Origin: Rhizobium sp. 18065
GTDB taxonomy: Bacteria; Pseudomonadota; Alphaproteobacteria; Rhizobiales; Rhizobiaceae
Direction: 5' to 3'
NCBI RefSeq assembly: GCF_902706095.1
Contig: NZ_CACSJP010000005.1
Coordinates: forward strand, 310,001 to 374,000
Length of the DNA stretch: 64,000 nucleotides
Part shown: positions 55,095 through 62,863 of the stretch, piece after piece
Numbering within the stretch: position 1 is the stretch's first letter
Layout of the letters: every line of letters starts with the position of its first letter
Translations under genes and position numbers: made by a program
The notes under the pieces: generated by a model
What the model was told of the DNA's origin: nothing
Seen by the model: the letters and a program-made list of their open reading frames with translations, nothing else
Database searches by the model: none

Positions 55095-55763
55095 ATGCGC
55101 CTTCTTTCGTTGCGACTCACCTCGACCGCCCTGACGCTCCCCGCCCTGCTCCCGAGCCTGCTCATCGCAGGAATTGCGGTTGCTCAGGTGCCTGATCAAC
55201 CGTTTCCGGGGACAAGACCATCGGAACAGCCTTCGGTCGAGCAGGCGCCGGTCGAACAGGTGCCGCTCAAGGCAGCAGAAAAACCACGCGATCTCGACGG
55301 CATGCTGGCAGCACTCAAGCGCGAACGCAGTCCGCAGATTGCCCGGCAGCTGGCCAATTCCGTCATGGCCAAGTGGAACACGTCGCAAAGCCCGACCGCC
55401 GACCTGCTGCTCGAATGGGCGAAGAAGGCGACCGACGAAAAGCGGACCGCCGCCGCCCTCGATTTTCTCGACCAGGCAATCGCCCTGAACCCGGATTTTG
55501 TCGGCGCATGGAACCAGCGTGCAACGCTCCACTACACCATGGGCAACTACAAGAAATCCGTCTCCGACATCAACAAGGTGCTGGAACTGGAACCGCGCCA
55601 CTTCGGCGCGCTGGCGGGTCTTGCCGCCATCCTTTCCGAGCGCGGCAGTCAGGAGGCCGCGCTGAAGGCCTGGGAACGGTATCTCGAGATCTATCCGGCC
55701 GACCGCGAGGCGCAGGAATTCGTCATCACGATCTCCGAAGAACTGGCCGGGACCCGGACCTGA
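55095..55763 (+). CDS. TPR-containing exported protein
   Basis: 222 residues. A signal peptide or signal anchor (about 1-30, LLPSLLIAGIAVAQ) and a Pro/Glu-rich linker (about 31-65) precede two to three TPR units (AALDFLDQAIALNPDFVGAW, then YKKSVSDINKVLELEPRHFGALAG). Function unknown; TPR proteins bind other proteins. It follows rpmJ by 118 bp and precedes the hydrolase gene by 87 bp. Confidence 0.78.
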   Translation: MRLLSLRLTSTALTLPALLPSLLIAGIAVAQVPDQPFPGTRPSEQPSVEQAPVEQVPLKAAEKPRDLDGMLAALKRERSPQIARQLANSVMAKWNTSQSPTADLLLEWAKKATDEKRTAAALDFLDQAIALNPDFVGAWNQRATLHYTMGNYKKSVSDINKVLELEPRHFGALAGLAAILSERGSQEAALKAWERYLEIYPADREAQEFVITISEELAGTRT

Positions 55764-55850
55764 GGCTTTATCATCGGCAGGCCTTGACTGCCGGCGCCAG
55801 CGCCCGATCTTTCCAAGACATGCCCCGCCAATTCGAAAGCTGTCATCTCC

Positions 55851-56897
55851 TTGCCAATTCCCCTCAGACCAGGCCTGATCGTGCTGGCCATCGTCGTCTT
55901 TCTGGCTGCACTCCTGCTTGTCCTCGCTGCCGCGACCTATATCCGCGCCAGGACGATCGAAGCGGCCTACCCGAACACCGGCACATTGACCGATGTCGGC
56001 GGCTACCGGCTCAACGCGCTGCATGTGCCAGCAGGCCCGAATGCCGACCTGCCGCCGATCGTCTTCATCCACGGCGCAAGCGGCAACCTGCGTGACCAGG
56101 CCGGCGCCTTCCTGGCGCCGCTGGAAGGGCGGGCCGAGATGTTGTTCGTCGACCGGCCCGGCCATGGCTATTCCGAGCGTGGCGGCCCGGAAAATGACTT
56201 TCCCGACGGCCAGGCGCGCGCCATTGCCAGACTGATGGAGCTGAAGGGCATCGACCGGGCGATCATCGTCGGCCATTCCTTCGGCGGCGCGATCACCGCA
56301 AGCTTCGGCGTGCTGTTTCCCGACAAGACTGCCGGCCTGCTGTTCCTCGCGGCGGCAACCCATCCCTGGCCCGGCGGCGTAGACTGGTACTACCATCTTG
56401 CCTCGACGCCGATCATCGGCCCGATCTTTTGCCACACGCTGGCGCTGCATGCCGGCATGGCCAGGCTCGACGCGGCAACCAGCCATGTCTTTGCGCCGAA
56501 TGCACGCTCGCAGACCTATGCAGACGACACCGGCCCTGCGCTGGTGCTGAGACCGTCCACCTTCGAGGCCAATGCCACGGACGTCGCCAACCTTCTCGAC
56601 TATGTGACGCGCTTTGCACCGCGCTACAGAGAGATCGACAAGCCGACTGTTGTCATCACCGGAGACAGCGACGAGATCGTGCTGGAGGAGATCCATTCGC
56701 GCGGCCTTGCCCGCGACATCGCCGGATCGGAACTCGTCTGGGTCAAGGGTCTCGGCCACAAGCCGGACTATGTCGCAACCGATCTGGTCATTGCGGCGAT
56801 CGAGACACTCGCCGGCAAGCCGCGTGACCTGCAGGCCATGGCGCGGACCCTGGAGCCGACGCTTGCAGCCTCCATCGCGCTAAGTCCATCGCAGTAA
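55851..56897 (+). CDS. Membrane-anchored alpha/beta hydrolase
   Basis: 348 residues. An N-terminal hydrophobic anchor (about 8-30) is followed by the alpha/beta hydrolase core: oxyanion PPIVFIHGASGN, nucleophile elbow GHSFGG (Ser about 143), acid GDSDEIV and His in GLGHKPDYV. Substrate unknown; relatives include lipases and haloalkane or epoxide hydrolases. The start is a TTG at 55851 with a poor ribosome binding site; a later in-frame GTG is possible and would shorten the anchor. It ends at a hairpin shared with pyk. Confidence 0.82.
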   Translation: MPIPLRPGLIVLAIVVFLAALLLVLAAATYIRARTIEAAYPNTGTLTDVGGYRLNALHVPAGPNADLPPIVFIHGASGNLRDQAGAFLAPLEGRAEMLFVDRPGHGYSERGGPENDFPDGQARAIARLMELKGIDRAIIVGHSFGGAITASFGVLFPDKTAGLLFLAAATHPWPGGVDWYYHLASTPIIGPIFCHTLALHAGMARLDAATSHVFAPNARSQTYADDTGPALVLRPSTFEANATDVANLLDYVTRFAPRYREIDKPTVVITGDSDEIVLEEIHSRGLARDIAGSELVWVKGLGHKPDYVATDLVIAAIETLAGKPRDLQAMARTLEPTLAASIALSPSQ

Positions 56898-56910
56898 CCC
56901 ATCGCATGAA

Positions 56911-56934
56911 AAAAGCCGCCAGAAGGCGGCTTTT
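56911..56934. terminator. Bidirectional terminator hydrolase / pyk
   Basis: AAAAGCCGCC and GGCGGCTTTT around AGAA, with A/T flanks on both sides, between convergent genes. Confidence 0.88.
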
Positions 56935-56957
56935 CCAAGTCATGCGGTGAAGTCCGA

Positions 56958-58397
56958 TCAGATGCCCGACTGGCCGTCAGCGCCGATATAGGCGATGCGC
57001 AGCATGTTGGTTGCGCCCGGCGTTCCGAGCGGCACACCGGCCGAGATGATGATGCGGTCTGCCGGCTTGCCGAAACCTTCCTCGACCACGATGCGGCAGG
57101 CGCCGTTGACCATGTCGTCGAGATCCGAAGGCTCCTTTGCCACGACGCAGTGCAGGCCCCAGACCACCGACAGGCGGCGCGCCGTCTGGATGACCGGCGA
57201 CAGCGCGATGATCGGCACTTCCGGACGCTCGCGCGAGGCGCGCAGGCCGGTATTGCCCGACGATGTGTAACAGACGATGGCGGTCAGCTTCAGCGTCTCG
57301 GCGATCTGGCGGGCAGCCAGCGAAATCGCATCGGCGCCTGTTGCTTCCGGCTGGGCACGCTGGGCGTAGATGATGCCCGGATAGTGCGGCTCGCGCTCGA
57401 CCGTGTGGGCAATCGACGCCATGGTGGCGACGGCTTCGACCGGATACTGGCCGGAAGCCGATTCGGCCGACAGCATGATGGCGTCCGCACCTTCGAAGAC
57501 GGCGGTCGCAACGTCCGAGACTTCGGCGCGGGTCGGAACCGGTGCGGTGATCATCGATTCGAGCATCTGGGTGGCAACGACCACCGGCTTGCCTTCGCGG
57601 CGGCAGGCGCGGATCAGCTGCTTCTGGATGCCCGGAACGCGTTCCAGCGGCATTTCCACGCCAAGGTCGCCACGGGCAACCATCAGGGCGTCGGAGAGCT
57701 CGATGATTTCATCGATACGCTCGATAGCCTGCGGCTTTTCGATCTTCGACATCAGGCCGACGCGACCCTTGGCGATCTTGCGCACTTCGGCCAGATCTTC
57801 CGGCCGCTGGATAAACGACAGCGCAACCCAGTCGACGTCATTGGTCGCCAGAACGGCATCCAGGTCGGCCCGGTCCTTGTCGGTCAGAACGCCGGTTGCC
57901 AGAATGGTATCAGGCAGGCTGACACCCTTGCGGTCGGAAATCTTCGTGCCGGACACGACTTCGGTGACGATGGTCTTGCCGTCGCACTTGACGGCCTTGA
58001 GGTGCAGCTTGCCGTCATCGATCAGCAGGCGGTCGCCGACATTGACCGATTCCATGATTTCCGGATGCGGCAGGTAGACGCGGGTCGCGTCGCCAGGCGC
58101 TTCGTTGCTGTCGAGCGTGAATGTCTGGCCCGGCTTCAACTCGACCGTGGTCTCGGCAAATTTGCCGACGCGCAGCTTCGGACCCTGAAGGTCGGCAAGA
58201 ATGCCGATCGGACGGCCGCAGGCGGCTTCGACACTGCGAATGCGCTGGATCAGCGTCCGCAGCATCTCATGGCTCGAATGGCTCATGTTGATACGGAAAA
58301 GATCGGCACCGGCTTCATGAAGTTTCCGGATCATCGCCTCGTCGGAAGAGGCTGGTCCGAGCGTTGCAAGGATCTTTACTTTGCGGTTGCGCTTCAT
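56958..58397 (-). CDS. pyk: Pyruvate kinase
   Basis: 479 residues. RKVKILATLGPASSD, the substrate-binding Arg in RINMSHSSHE, the cation site and MVARGDLGVEMP, and the C-terminal allosteric domain are all present. It makes pyruvate and ATP from phosphoenolpyruvate; in rhizobia flux is mostly gluconeogenic, so regulation matters. The ATG overlaps the upstream DUF1036 TGA by one base (TGATG). Confidence 0.97.
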   Translation of the reverse strand: MKRNRKVKILATLGPASSDEAMIRKLHEAGADLFRINMSHSSHEMLRTLIQRIRSVEAACGRPIGILADLQGPKLRVGKFAETTVELKPGQTFTLDSNEAPGDATRVYLPHPEIMESVNVGDRLLIDDGKLHLKAVKCDGKTIVTEVVSGTKISDRKGVSLPDTILATGVLTDKDRADLDAVLATNDVDWVALSFIQRPEDLAEVRKIAKGRVGLMSKIEKPQAIERIDEIIELSDALMVARGDLGVEMPLERVPGIQKQLIRACRREGKPVVVATQMLESMITAPVPTRAEVSDVATAVFEGADAIMLSAESASGQYPVEAVATMASIAHTVEREPHYPGIIYAQRAQPEATGADAISLAARQIAETLKLTAIVCYTSSGNTGLRASRERPEVPIIALSPVIQTARRLSVVWGLHCVVAKEPSDLDDMVNGACRIVVEEGFGKPADRIIISAGVPLGTPGATNMLRIAYIGADGQSGI

Positions 58398-58903
58398 CAG
58401 TTCTGGCTTTCTTGCGTGCCCGACGTATCGGAGAGCTGGACCATCCAGCTGCCCTGCCGGCCGGTGTCATATTCTTTGAATCCCATCTGCTGATAGCCGC
58501 GCGCAAAGCAGTCGTTCACGCCCACGATCTTGAACTCGTTCTCGGCGACACACATATTGATGTCACCGGCCCATCGTCCGCCGCGGGCCGCGTCTTCAGC
58601 ATAGAGATAATAGTAGCGCGACTGCAGTTCGCCTTCGATCAACGTGGCGCATGTGCCAGCCGGCACCTGCCACCAGCCTTCGGTAATCCAGCCTTCTTCG
58701 GCTCGATATCCAACGGAAACGCCGACCAAATTCTGTGTCCCATTGCAGACCCTGAATTCGGCGTGGGCAGCACTTGCGGCCATGAACGGCGCGAGCAAGG
58801 CTCCTACGAGAAGAAGGGGCTTTAAAAAACGCGCGGCAGCGCGGTCGCAAGTCTGTCGATGTTGCTTCTGCACGATTGCCGCCGGAACTCCATAAATGCG
58901 CAT
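58397..58903 (-). CDS. DUF1036 secreted protein
   Basis: 168 residues. A signal peptide with a long n-region (about 1-47, cleaving after ASAAHA) precedes the DUF1036 domain (FRVCNGTQNLVGVSVGYRAEEGWITEGWW, then GRWAGDINMC and CFARGYQQMGFKEYDTG) with four or five Cys that may form disulfides. Function unknown; DUF1036 genes commonly sit next to pyk in rhizobia. Translation is coupled to pyk. Confidence 0.88.
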   Translation of the reverse strand: MRIYGVPAAIVQKQHRQTCDRAAARFLKPLLLVGALLAPFMAASAAHAEFRVCNGTQNLVGVSVGYRAEEGWITEGWWQVPAGTCATLIEGELQSRYYYLYAEDAARGGRWAGDINMCVAENEFKIVGVNDCFARGYQQMGFKEYDTGRQGSWMVQLSDTSGTQESQN

Positions 58904-59088
58904 TGGATGCCTTCTTGCGATGATGACCCAAGAATGTCAACGCAACTCTAATCGATTATAATTCCCACCTCGGGTCAGGGTTGGAACCATCATGTCCGAT
59001 CTTGGCACAAACGTGACCGAGGTGAAAGCTTGCGCTCCCTATTCCCCCATGCGATCAAACCCATCTAGCATGAGATGGCTTCGAACTG
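58904..59088. promoter_or_regulatory. Divergent region DUF1036-pyk / N-formylglutamate amidohydrolase
   Basis: 185 bp with promoters for both directions. No palindrome or riboswitch-like structure is evident. Confidence 0.35.
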
Positions 59089-59931
59089 ATGAATGAATTC
59101 CCACCTTTCGAAATTGTAGACGGCCGATATGACAACGGCTTGATCCTGCTTGCCGATCACGCGACCAATCATCTTCCGCCCCGCTACGACCGCCTCGGCC
59201 TGCCGGATTCGGCATTCGAGCGCCATATCGCCTATGACATCGGCATCGAGGCGCTGACCCGTGCGCTGGCCGCCCGCCTGAATGCGCCGGCGGTCATGTC
59301 CCGTTACTCCCGCCTGCTGATCGATCCGAATCGCGGCGAGGACGACCCGACCATCATCATGCGCATCTCCGATGGGGCGATCATCCCGGGCAATCATCCG
59401 ATTGCGCCCGACGAATGGCAGCACCGGATCGAGACGTTTCACCGGCCCTATCATCGCGCCGTCGAAGAGACGATCGAAAGGGTTGCGTTAACCTCCGGCA
59501 AGGCGCCGCTCGTGCTGTCGCTACATTCCTACACCCCGGCCTGGAAGGGCGTTGCCCGTCCCTGGCATGCAGCCGTGCTGTGGGACACCGATCATCGCGC
59601 GGTCCGCCCGCTGATCGATTTGCTGAGCGCACCGGGCGATATCCTGGTTGGCAACAACGAACCCTATGACGGTGCACTCAAGGGCGACACGATGTATCGT
59701 CATTGTATGACCCGGGGCATACCGCATGCCCTGCTGGAAGTGCGCCAGGATCTGATCGGCCACGAGGATGGCGTGCTCGCATGGGCCGATCGCCTGGCAC
59801 CGATCTTTTCAAGGATGAATGCCGACCCTGCCCTTCATCGCTATGAGGTCCACGCCTCGCGGACTGGTCCCTATCCGGCGATTTCGGCAGACCCCTTATC
59901 CGAAACACCTCTTGAGGAGTGTGCATCATGA
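59089..59931 (+). CDS. N-formylglutamate amidohydrolase family protein
   Basis: 280 residues. LLADHATNHLPPRY near the start, SRLLIDPNR, LSLHSYTP and EVRQDLIGHEDG are conserved motifs of the N-formylglutamate amidohydrolase (HutG-2) family, which removes formate from N-formylglutamate in histidine catabolism. With no hut genes nearby, another acylated amino acid could be the substrate. It overlaps the DUF1244 start as ATGA. Confidence 0.87.
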   Translation: MNEFPPFEIVDGRYDNGLILLADHATNHLPPRYDRLGLPDSAFERHIAYDIGIEALTRALAARLNAPAVMSRYSRLLIDPNRGEDDPTIIMRISDGAIIPGNHPIAPDEWQHRIETFHRPYHRAVEETIERVALTSGKAPLVLSLHSYTPAWKGVARPWHAAVLWDTDHRAVRPLIDLLSAPGDILVGNNEPYDGALKGDTMYRHCMTRGIPHALLEVRQDLIGHEDGVLAWADRLAPIFSRMNADPALHRYEVHASRTGPYPAISADPLSETPLEECAS

Positions 59932-60233
59932 CAAAGCTCAGCCAGCAGCAGCAGATCGAGTTCGAAGCGGCTGCCTTTCGCCGCCTCGTCGCCCATCTGC
60001 GCGAGCGCTCCGATGTGCAGAACATCGACCTGATGAACCTCGCCGGCTTCTGCCGCAACTGTCTGTCCAACTGGTATCTCGACGCCGCGAAGGAGGCAGG
60101 TACCCCGCTGACGCGCGACGAATCCCGCGAGATCGTCTATGGCATGCCCTATGACGAGTGGAAGGCACTGCATCAGCAGGAAGCCGACGATAAAAAGAAA
60201 GCCGCCTTCGAACAGAACCGGCCGAAGGAGTGA
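59928..60233 (+). CDS. DUF1244 protein
   Basis: 101 residues, MTKLSQQQQIEFEAAAFRRL, then RSDVQNIDLMNLAGFCRNCLSNWY with the conserved CxxC-like Cys pair, then RDESREIVYGMPYDEWK. DUF1244 proteins are small alphaproteobacterial and gammaproteobacterial proteins that appear next to N-formylglutamate amidohydrolases; function unknown, perhaps metal binding through the FCRNC cysteines. Coupled to the upstream gene by ATGA. Confidence 0.9.
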   Translation: MTKLSQQQQIEFEAAAFRRLVAHLRERSDVQNIDLMNLAGFCRNCLSNWYLDAAKEAGTPLTRDESREIVYGMPYDEWKALHQQEADDKKKAAFEQNRPKE

Positions 60234-60323
60234 TCGACTCTGCGTCTTTGGGACTTGACGCGGGGCCTCGTTCACGGCAGTTCATCGCCACCGATAAAAT
60301 TCCCGCTACCAAGGAGATTGCCC

Positions 60324-60593
60324 ATGTCTGATGCTGCCCACGGCGTCGCCCGCGACCAGCTCCGCGCCTTTGTTGAGCGCATCGAGCGTCTCGAAGAAGA
60401 AAAGAAGACCATCGCCGACGACATCAAGGACGTCTATGGCGAAGCCAAGTCCATGGGCTTCGACACCAAGATCCTCAAGAAGGTCATCGCCCTTCGCAAG
60501 AAGGACGACCAGGAACGCATGGAAGAGGACCTGATCCTCGACACCTATTTGCATGCACTCGGCATGATCGAAAATCCGCCGGAAGCCGAATAA
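60324..60593 (+). CDS. gapR: Nucleoid-associated protein GapR (DUF2312)
   Basis: 89 residues, [20 protein letters not shown] then [26 protein letters not shown], ending [21 protein letters not shown]: the helical clamp of GapR. In Caulobacter, GapR tracks AT-rich, overtwisted DNA ahead of polymerases and helps topoisomerases. AAGGAGA before the ATG is a strong ribosome binding site and removes 23 upstream codons that lack similarity. A terminator follows directly. Confidence 0.92.
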   Translation: MSDAAHGVARDQLRAFVERIERLEEEKKTIADDIKDVYGEAKSMGFDTKILKKVIALRKKDDQERMEEDLILDTYLHALGMIENPPEAE

Positions 60594-60613
60594 GCGCTTT
60601 CAGCCGACATCAG

Positions 60614-60639
60614 AAACCCGCCCTCGTGGCGGGTTTTTT
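60614..60639 (+). terminator. Terminator after gapR
   Basis: AAACCCGCC-CTCGT-GGCGGGTTT followed by TTTG, 20 bp after the gapR stop. Confidence 0.88.
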
Positions 60640-60736
60640 GTTGCTGCAATCAACCGGCATCAAAGATGGAGCAGACTTGGGCAAGGCCATAGAGGTGATC
60701 TATGGCGGCCCGGCAATTTTCCCGGTCACAAACGAA

Positions 60737-60759
60737 AAACCCGCCACAAGGGCGGGTTT
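60737..60759 (-). terminator. Terminator of the DUF882 gene
   Basis: AAACCCGCC-ACAAG-GGCGGGTTT with the same stem as the one at 60614-60636; on the minus strand it is followed by a TTTTTCG run, 24 bp after the DUF882 stop. Confidence 0.82.
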
Positions 60760-60783
60760 CGTGTCTCTGAATGTGCGACCTGT

Positions 60784-62679
60784 TTAGGACTTGGGTTGGC
60801 CGAAACGGCTTGGATCGACCGAAGTCGCCCCCTGCTTGAAGCCGACCGGAATGGCCGCACCCGGAGCGCTCAGCGAGCGGGCAACGATGCGCGGCGCCTT
60901 GACCGGCTTGCTCACCGTCGCAAACGTATCCTTGCTCAGCGCCCATTGCGTGATCATGCTCTTGGTCAGCTTTGCGCCACCGGTCATTGCCATGCGTGCC
61001 TGCTCGGCCTCAAGTTCGCTCGGACGACCACCCTTGGTCGGCAGGCCCGCCTCGACACCATCGGCCTGGCCGACCGGCGTATCGAACATGTCGCCGAACT
61101 GAGTCTCGGGTTCGGCTGCTTCTTCGCGGTCGATCGAGGCAACTTCGATATAACGTGCTGGCTGCTGCGGCTGCGCGGCGGGCGCATCCTCGACCTTGGC
61201 CACCACTGTCATGTCCTTCGGATAGGCTGCCGGAACCGGAGCTGCTGCCATCTCGGGCTGCGCATTGCCCTTCTCCAGCGCTTCCGCTGCTTCCGGAGAC
61301 AGGATTGCCTGCTCGACTTCGTCAACCTCCGCCTCAATCTCCGAGTCCGCGCTCGCCAGCAGGGCTTCGGCAACCGATGGGCGCACAGACGGGACAGGAA
61401 CCGTCATGCCGTCAGCCAGCACAGCACCCTCGGTCATGGCCGGATCGATAGATGCCGTCATCACATTCGCAGCAGCGCTCTGTTCCGCATTGCCAGGCAT
61501 GCCTCGCGGTCCGAGCAATGTCGGGATCGGGATCTTGACGGCCTGCAGATCGGCAAATTCGCTGGTTGGCGCCTCGACCGGAACCGGCACGCCGCTGGCG
61601 ACCTGGCTGAGCGCATCCTCGGCTGCATTGCGGGGCGGCTGATAAAGCGCAACGGCAAGACTTGCGTCGGCCTGCTTCAGCGAAGGCCGCGCCTGCGGCA
61701 CAGGCAGCGCCGCAAGCGACGGCTGCTCGACACCCGGCAGGGCACTGGCGACCATCACCGGTTCGGCGGCGGTGACGACGGCTGGCGCCGGCTCCTCGCG
61801 CTGCGGCTGCGTGGCAACGGCGGGACGCTCGGCCGGCACGCTGACATCTTCTTCCTCGTCCTCGTCGCCACCACCAAACAGCATGGCAAGCAGGTTCTTC
61901 GAACGCGACGGGCTTTTGGCTTCCGCCATCAGGATCGTATTGCCGGAGGCCAGACGCTTCTTGTACTCGGCCATGGCTTGTTGATAGCCCGGCAGCGGCT
62001 TGCCATCCGAAGGAAGGTGAACCGTCTTGCCATCGGGGAACAGGCGCACGAGATCCTGGCGGTTCATCCGCGGCCATGCGCGCACGCCGCCGACATCCAG
62101 ATGCACAAACGGCGAACCGGAATTCGGATAATAACCGACGCCACCGGCCTGCAGCTTTACGCCATTCTCACGAATCGTCTTCAGCGAAACACCGGGAATG
62201 TAGAAGTCCATCGCAGTGCCGCGCATGTGCTGGCTTTCCTTGGCCACGCCTTTCGAGCGTGACCGCAGCATGGCGTTTGTCTGCGGCGAGCGATAGCCGG
62301 AGACGGCCTTGATATAACCCTTGCCGCCGGAGCGCTTGTAGACTTCCCACACCAGATCGAACAGGCGTGGATCCATCTTGGTCGGCTCGTTGCGACGCCA
62401 GTCCCGGAGAATGTAGTTGAGTTGTTTCAGACCCTTCGGGTCGTAGCGGCCATTGCGCTTGAACGTGATCGACGCTTTTTCGCCCGTGTGGACGAATTCG
62501 ATGTTCAGCGTCCGGGTTTCGGCCGAAGCCGTCCGGGCCGTGCCAACAAGCGCAAACGCACTGATAAAAAACATCGCGAACAGCGGCAGCATGAGCCTCT
62601 TCGCGAAATGCGCGCAAGCAATCCGGGCCAAGCGCCCGTTTTGCTTATGAGGCGCGCTAATGTCCTGCGATGTATGCAA
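60784..62679 (-). CDS. DUF882/M15-like peptidoglycan peptidase with long disordered tail
   Basis: 631 residues. A signal peptide (about 1-54) and a DUF882/YcbK domain (about 55-225) with the metal-binding pattern SGYRSPQTNAML ... SQHMRGTAMDFYI ... FVHLDVG, as in M15/VanY-like L,D-carboxypeptidases, come first. The remaining ~400 residues are Pro/Ala/Glu/Val-rich and low complexity, with no domain I recognise. The first part probably trims or binds peptidoglycan peptides; the tail may span the periplasm. A TTG at 62679 with GGGGA is used; an ATG at 62592 with AAGAGG would shorten the signal peptide. Confidence 0.82.
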   Translation of the reverse strand: MHTSQDISAPHKQNGRLARIACAHFAKRLMLPLFAMFFISAFALVGTARTASAETRTLNIEFVHTGEKASITFKRNGRYDPKGLKQLNYILRDWRRNEPTKMDPRLFDLVWEVYKRSGGKGYIKAVSGYRSPQTNAMLRSRSKGVAKESQHMRGTAMDFYIPGVSLKTIRENGVKLQAGGVGYYPNSGSPFVHLDVGGVRAWPRMNRQDLVRLFPDGKTVHLPSDGKPLPGYQQAMAEYKKRLASGNTILMAEAKSPSRSKNLLAMLFGGGDEDEEEDVSVPAERPAVATQPQREEPAPAVVTAAEPVMVASALPGVEQPSLAALPVPQARPSLKQADASLAVALYQPPRNAAEDALSQVASGVPVPVEAPTSEFADLQAVKIPIPTLLGPRGMPGNAEQSAAANVMTASIDPAMTEGAVLADGMTVPVPSVRPSVAEALLASADSEIEAEVDEVEQAILSPEAAEALEKGNAQPEMAAAPVPAAYPKDMTVVAKVEDAPAAQPQQPARYIEVASIDREEAAEPETQFGDMFDTPVGQADGVEAGLPTKGGRPSELEAEQARMAMTGGAKLTKSMITQWALSKDTFATVSKPVKAPRIVARSLSAPGAAIPVGFKQGATSVDPSRFGQPKS

Positions 62680-62815
62680 TGCAATCCCCGTCCAAAGACT
62701 ACGTCCCAGGCAAACTCAAATGAATGTCAAATGCGGTCTTAGCATGGCAAATCTGCCACAGATCCGCAAGCAATCCATATATAGTGAACGCTTGCCTAAC
62801 AAGTGCTTAGCATGT

Positions 62816-62835
62816 GGTAAGCGATTAAGCTTACC
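62816..62835. promoter_or_regulatory. GGTAAGC-GATTAA-GCTTACC palindrome
   Basis: A perfect 7-bp inverted repeat with a 6-base spacer, between the end of the NtrC-type gene and the start of the DUF882 gene (both leftward). No T-run follows, so an operator is as likely as a terminator. Confidence 0.4.
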
Positions 62836-62863
62836 CCAGAGTTAACACTGGACGAAGTCGGAA

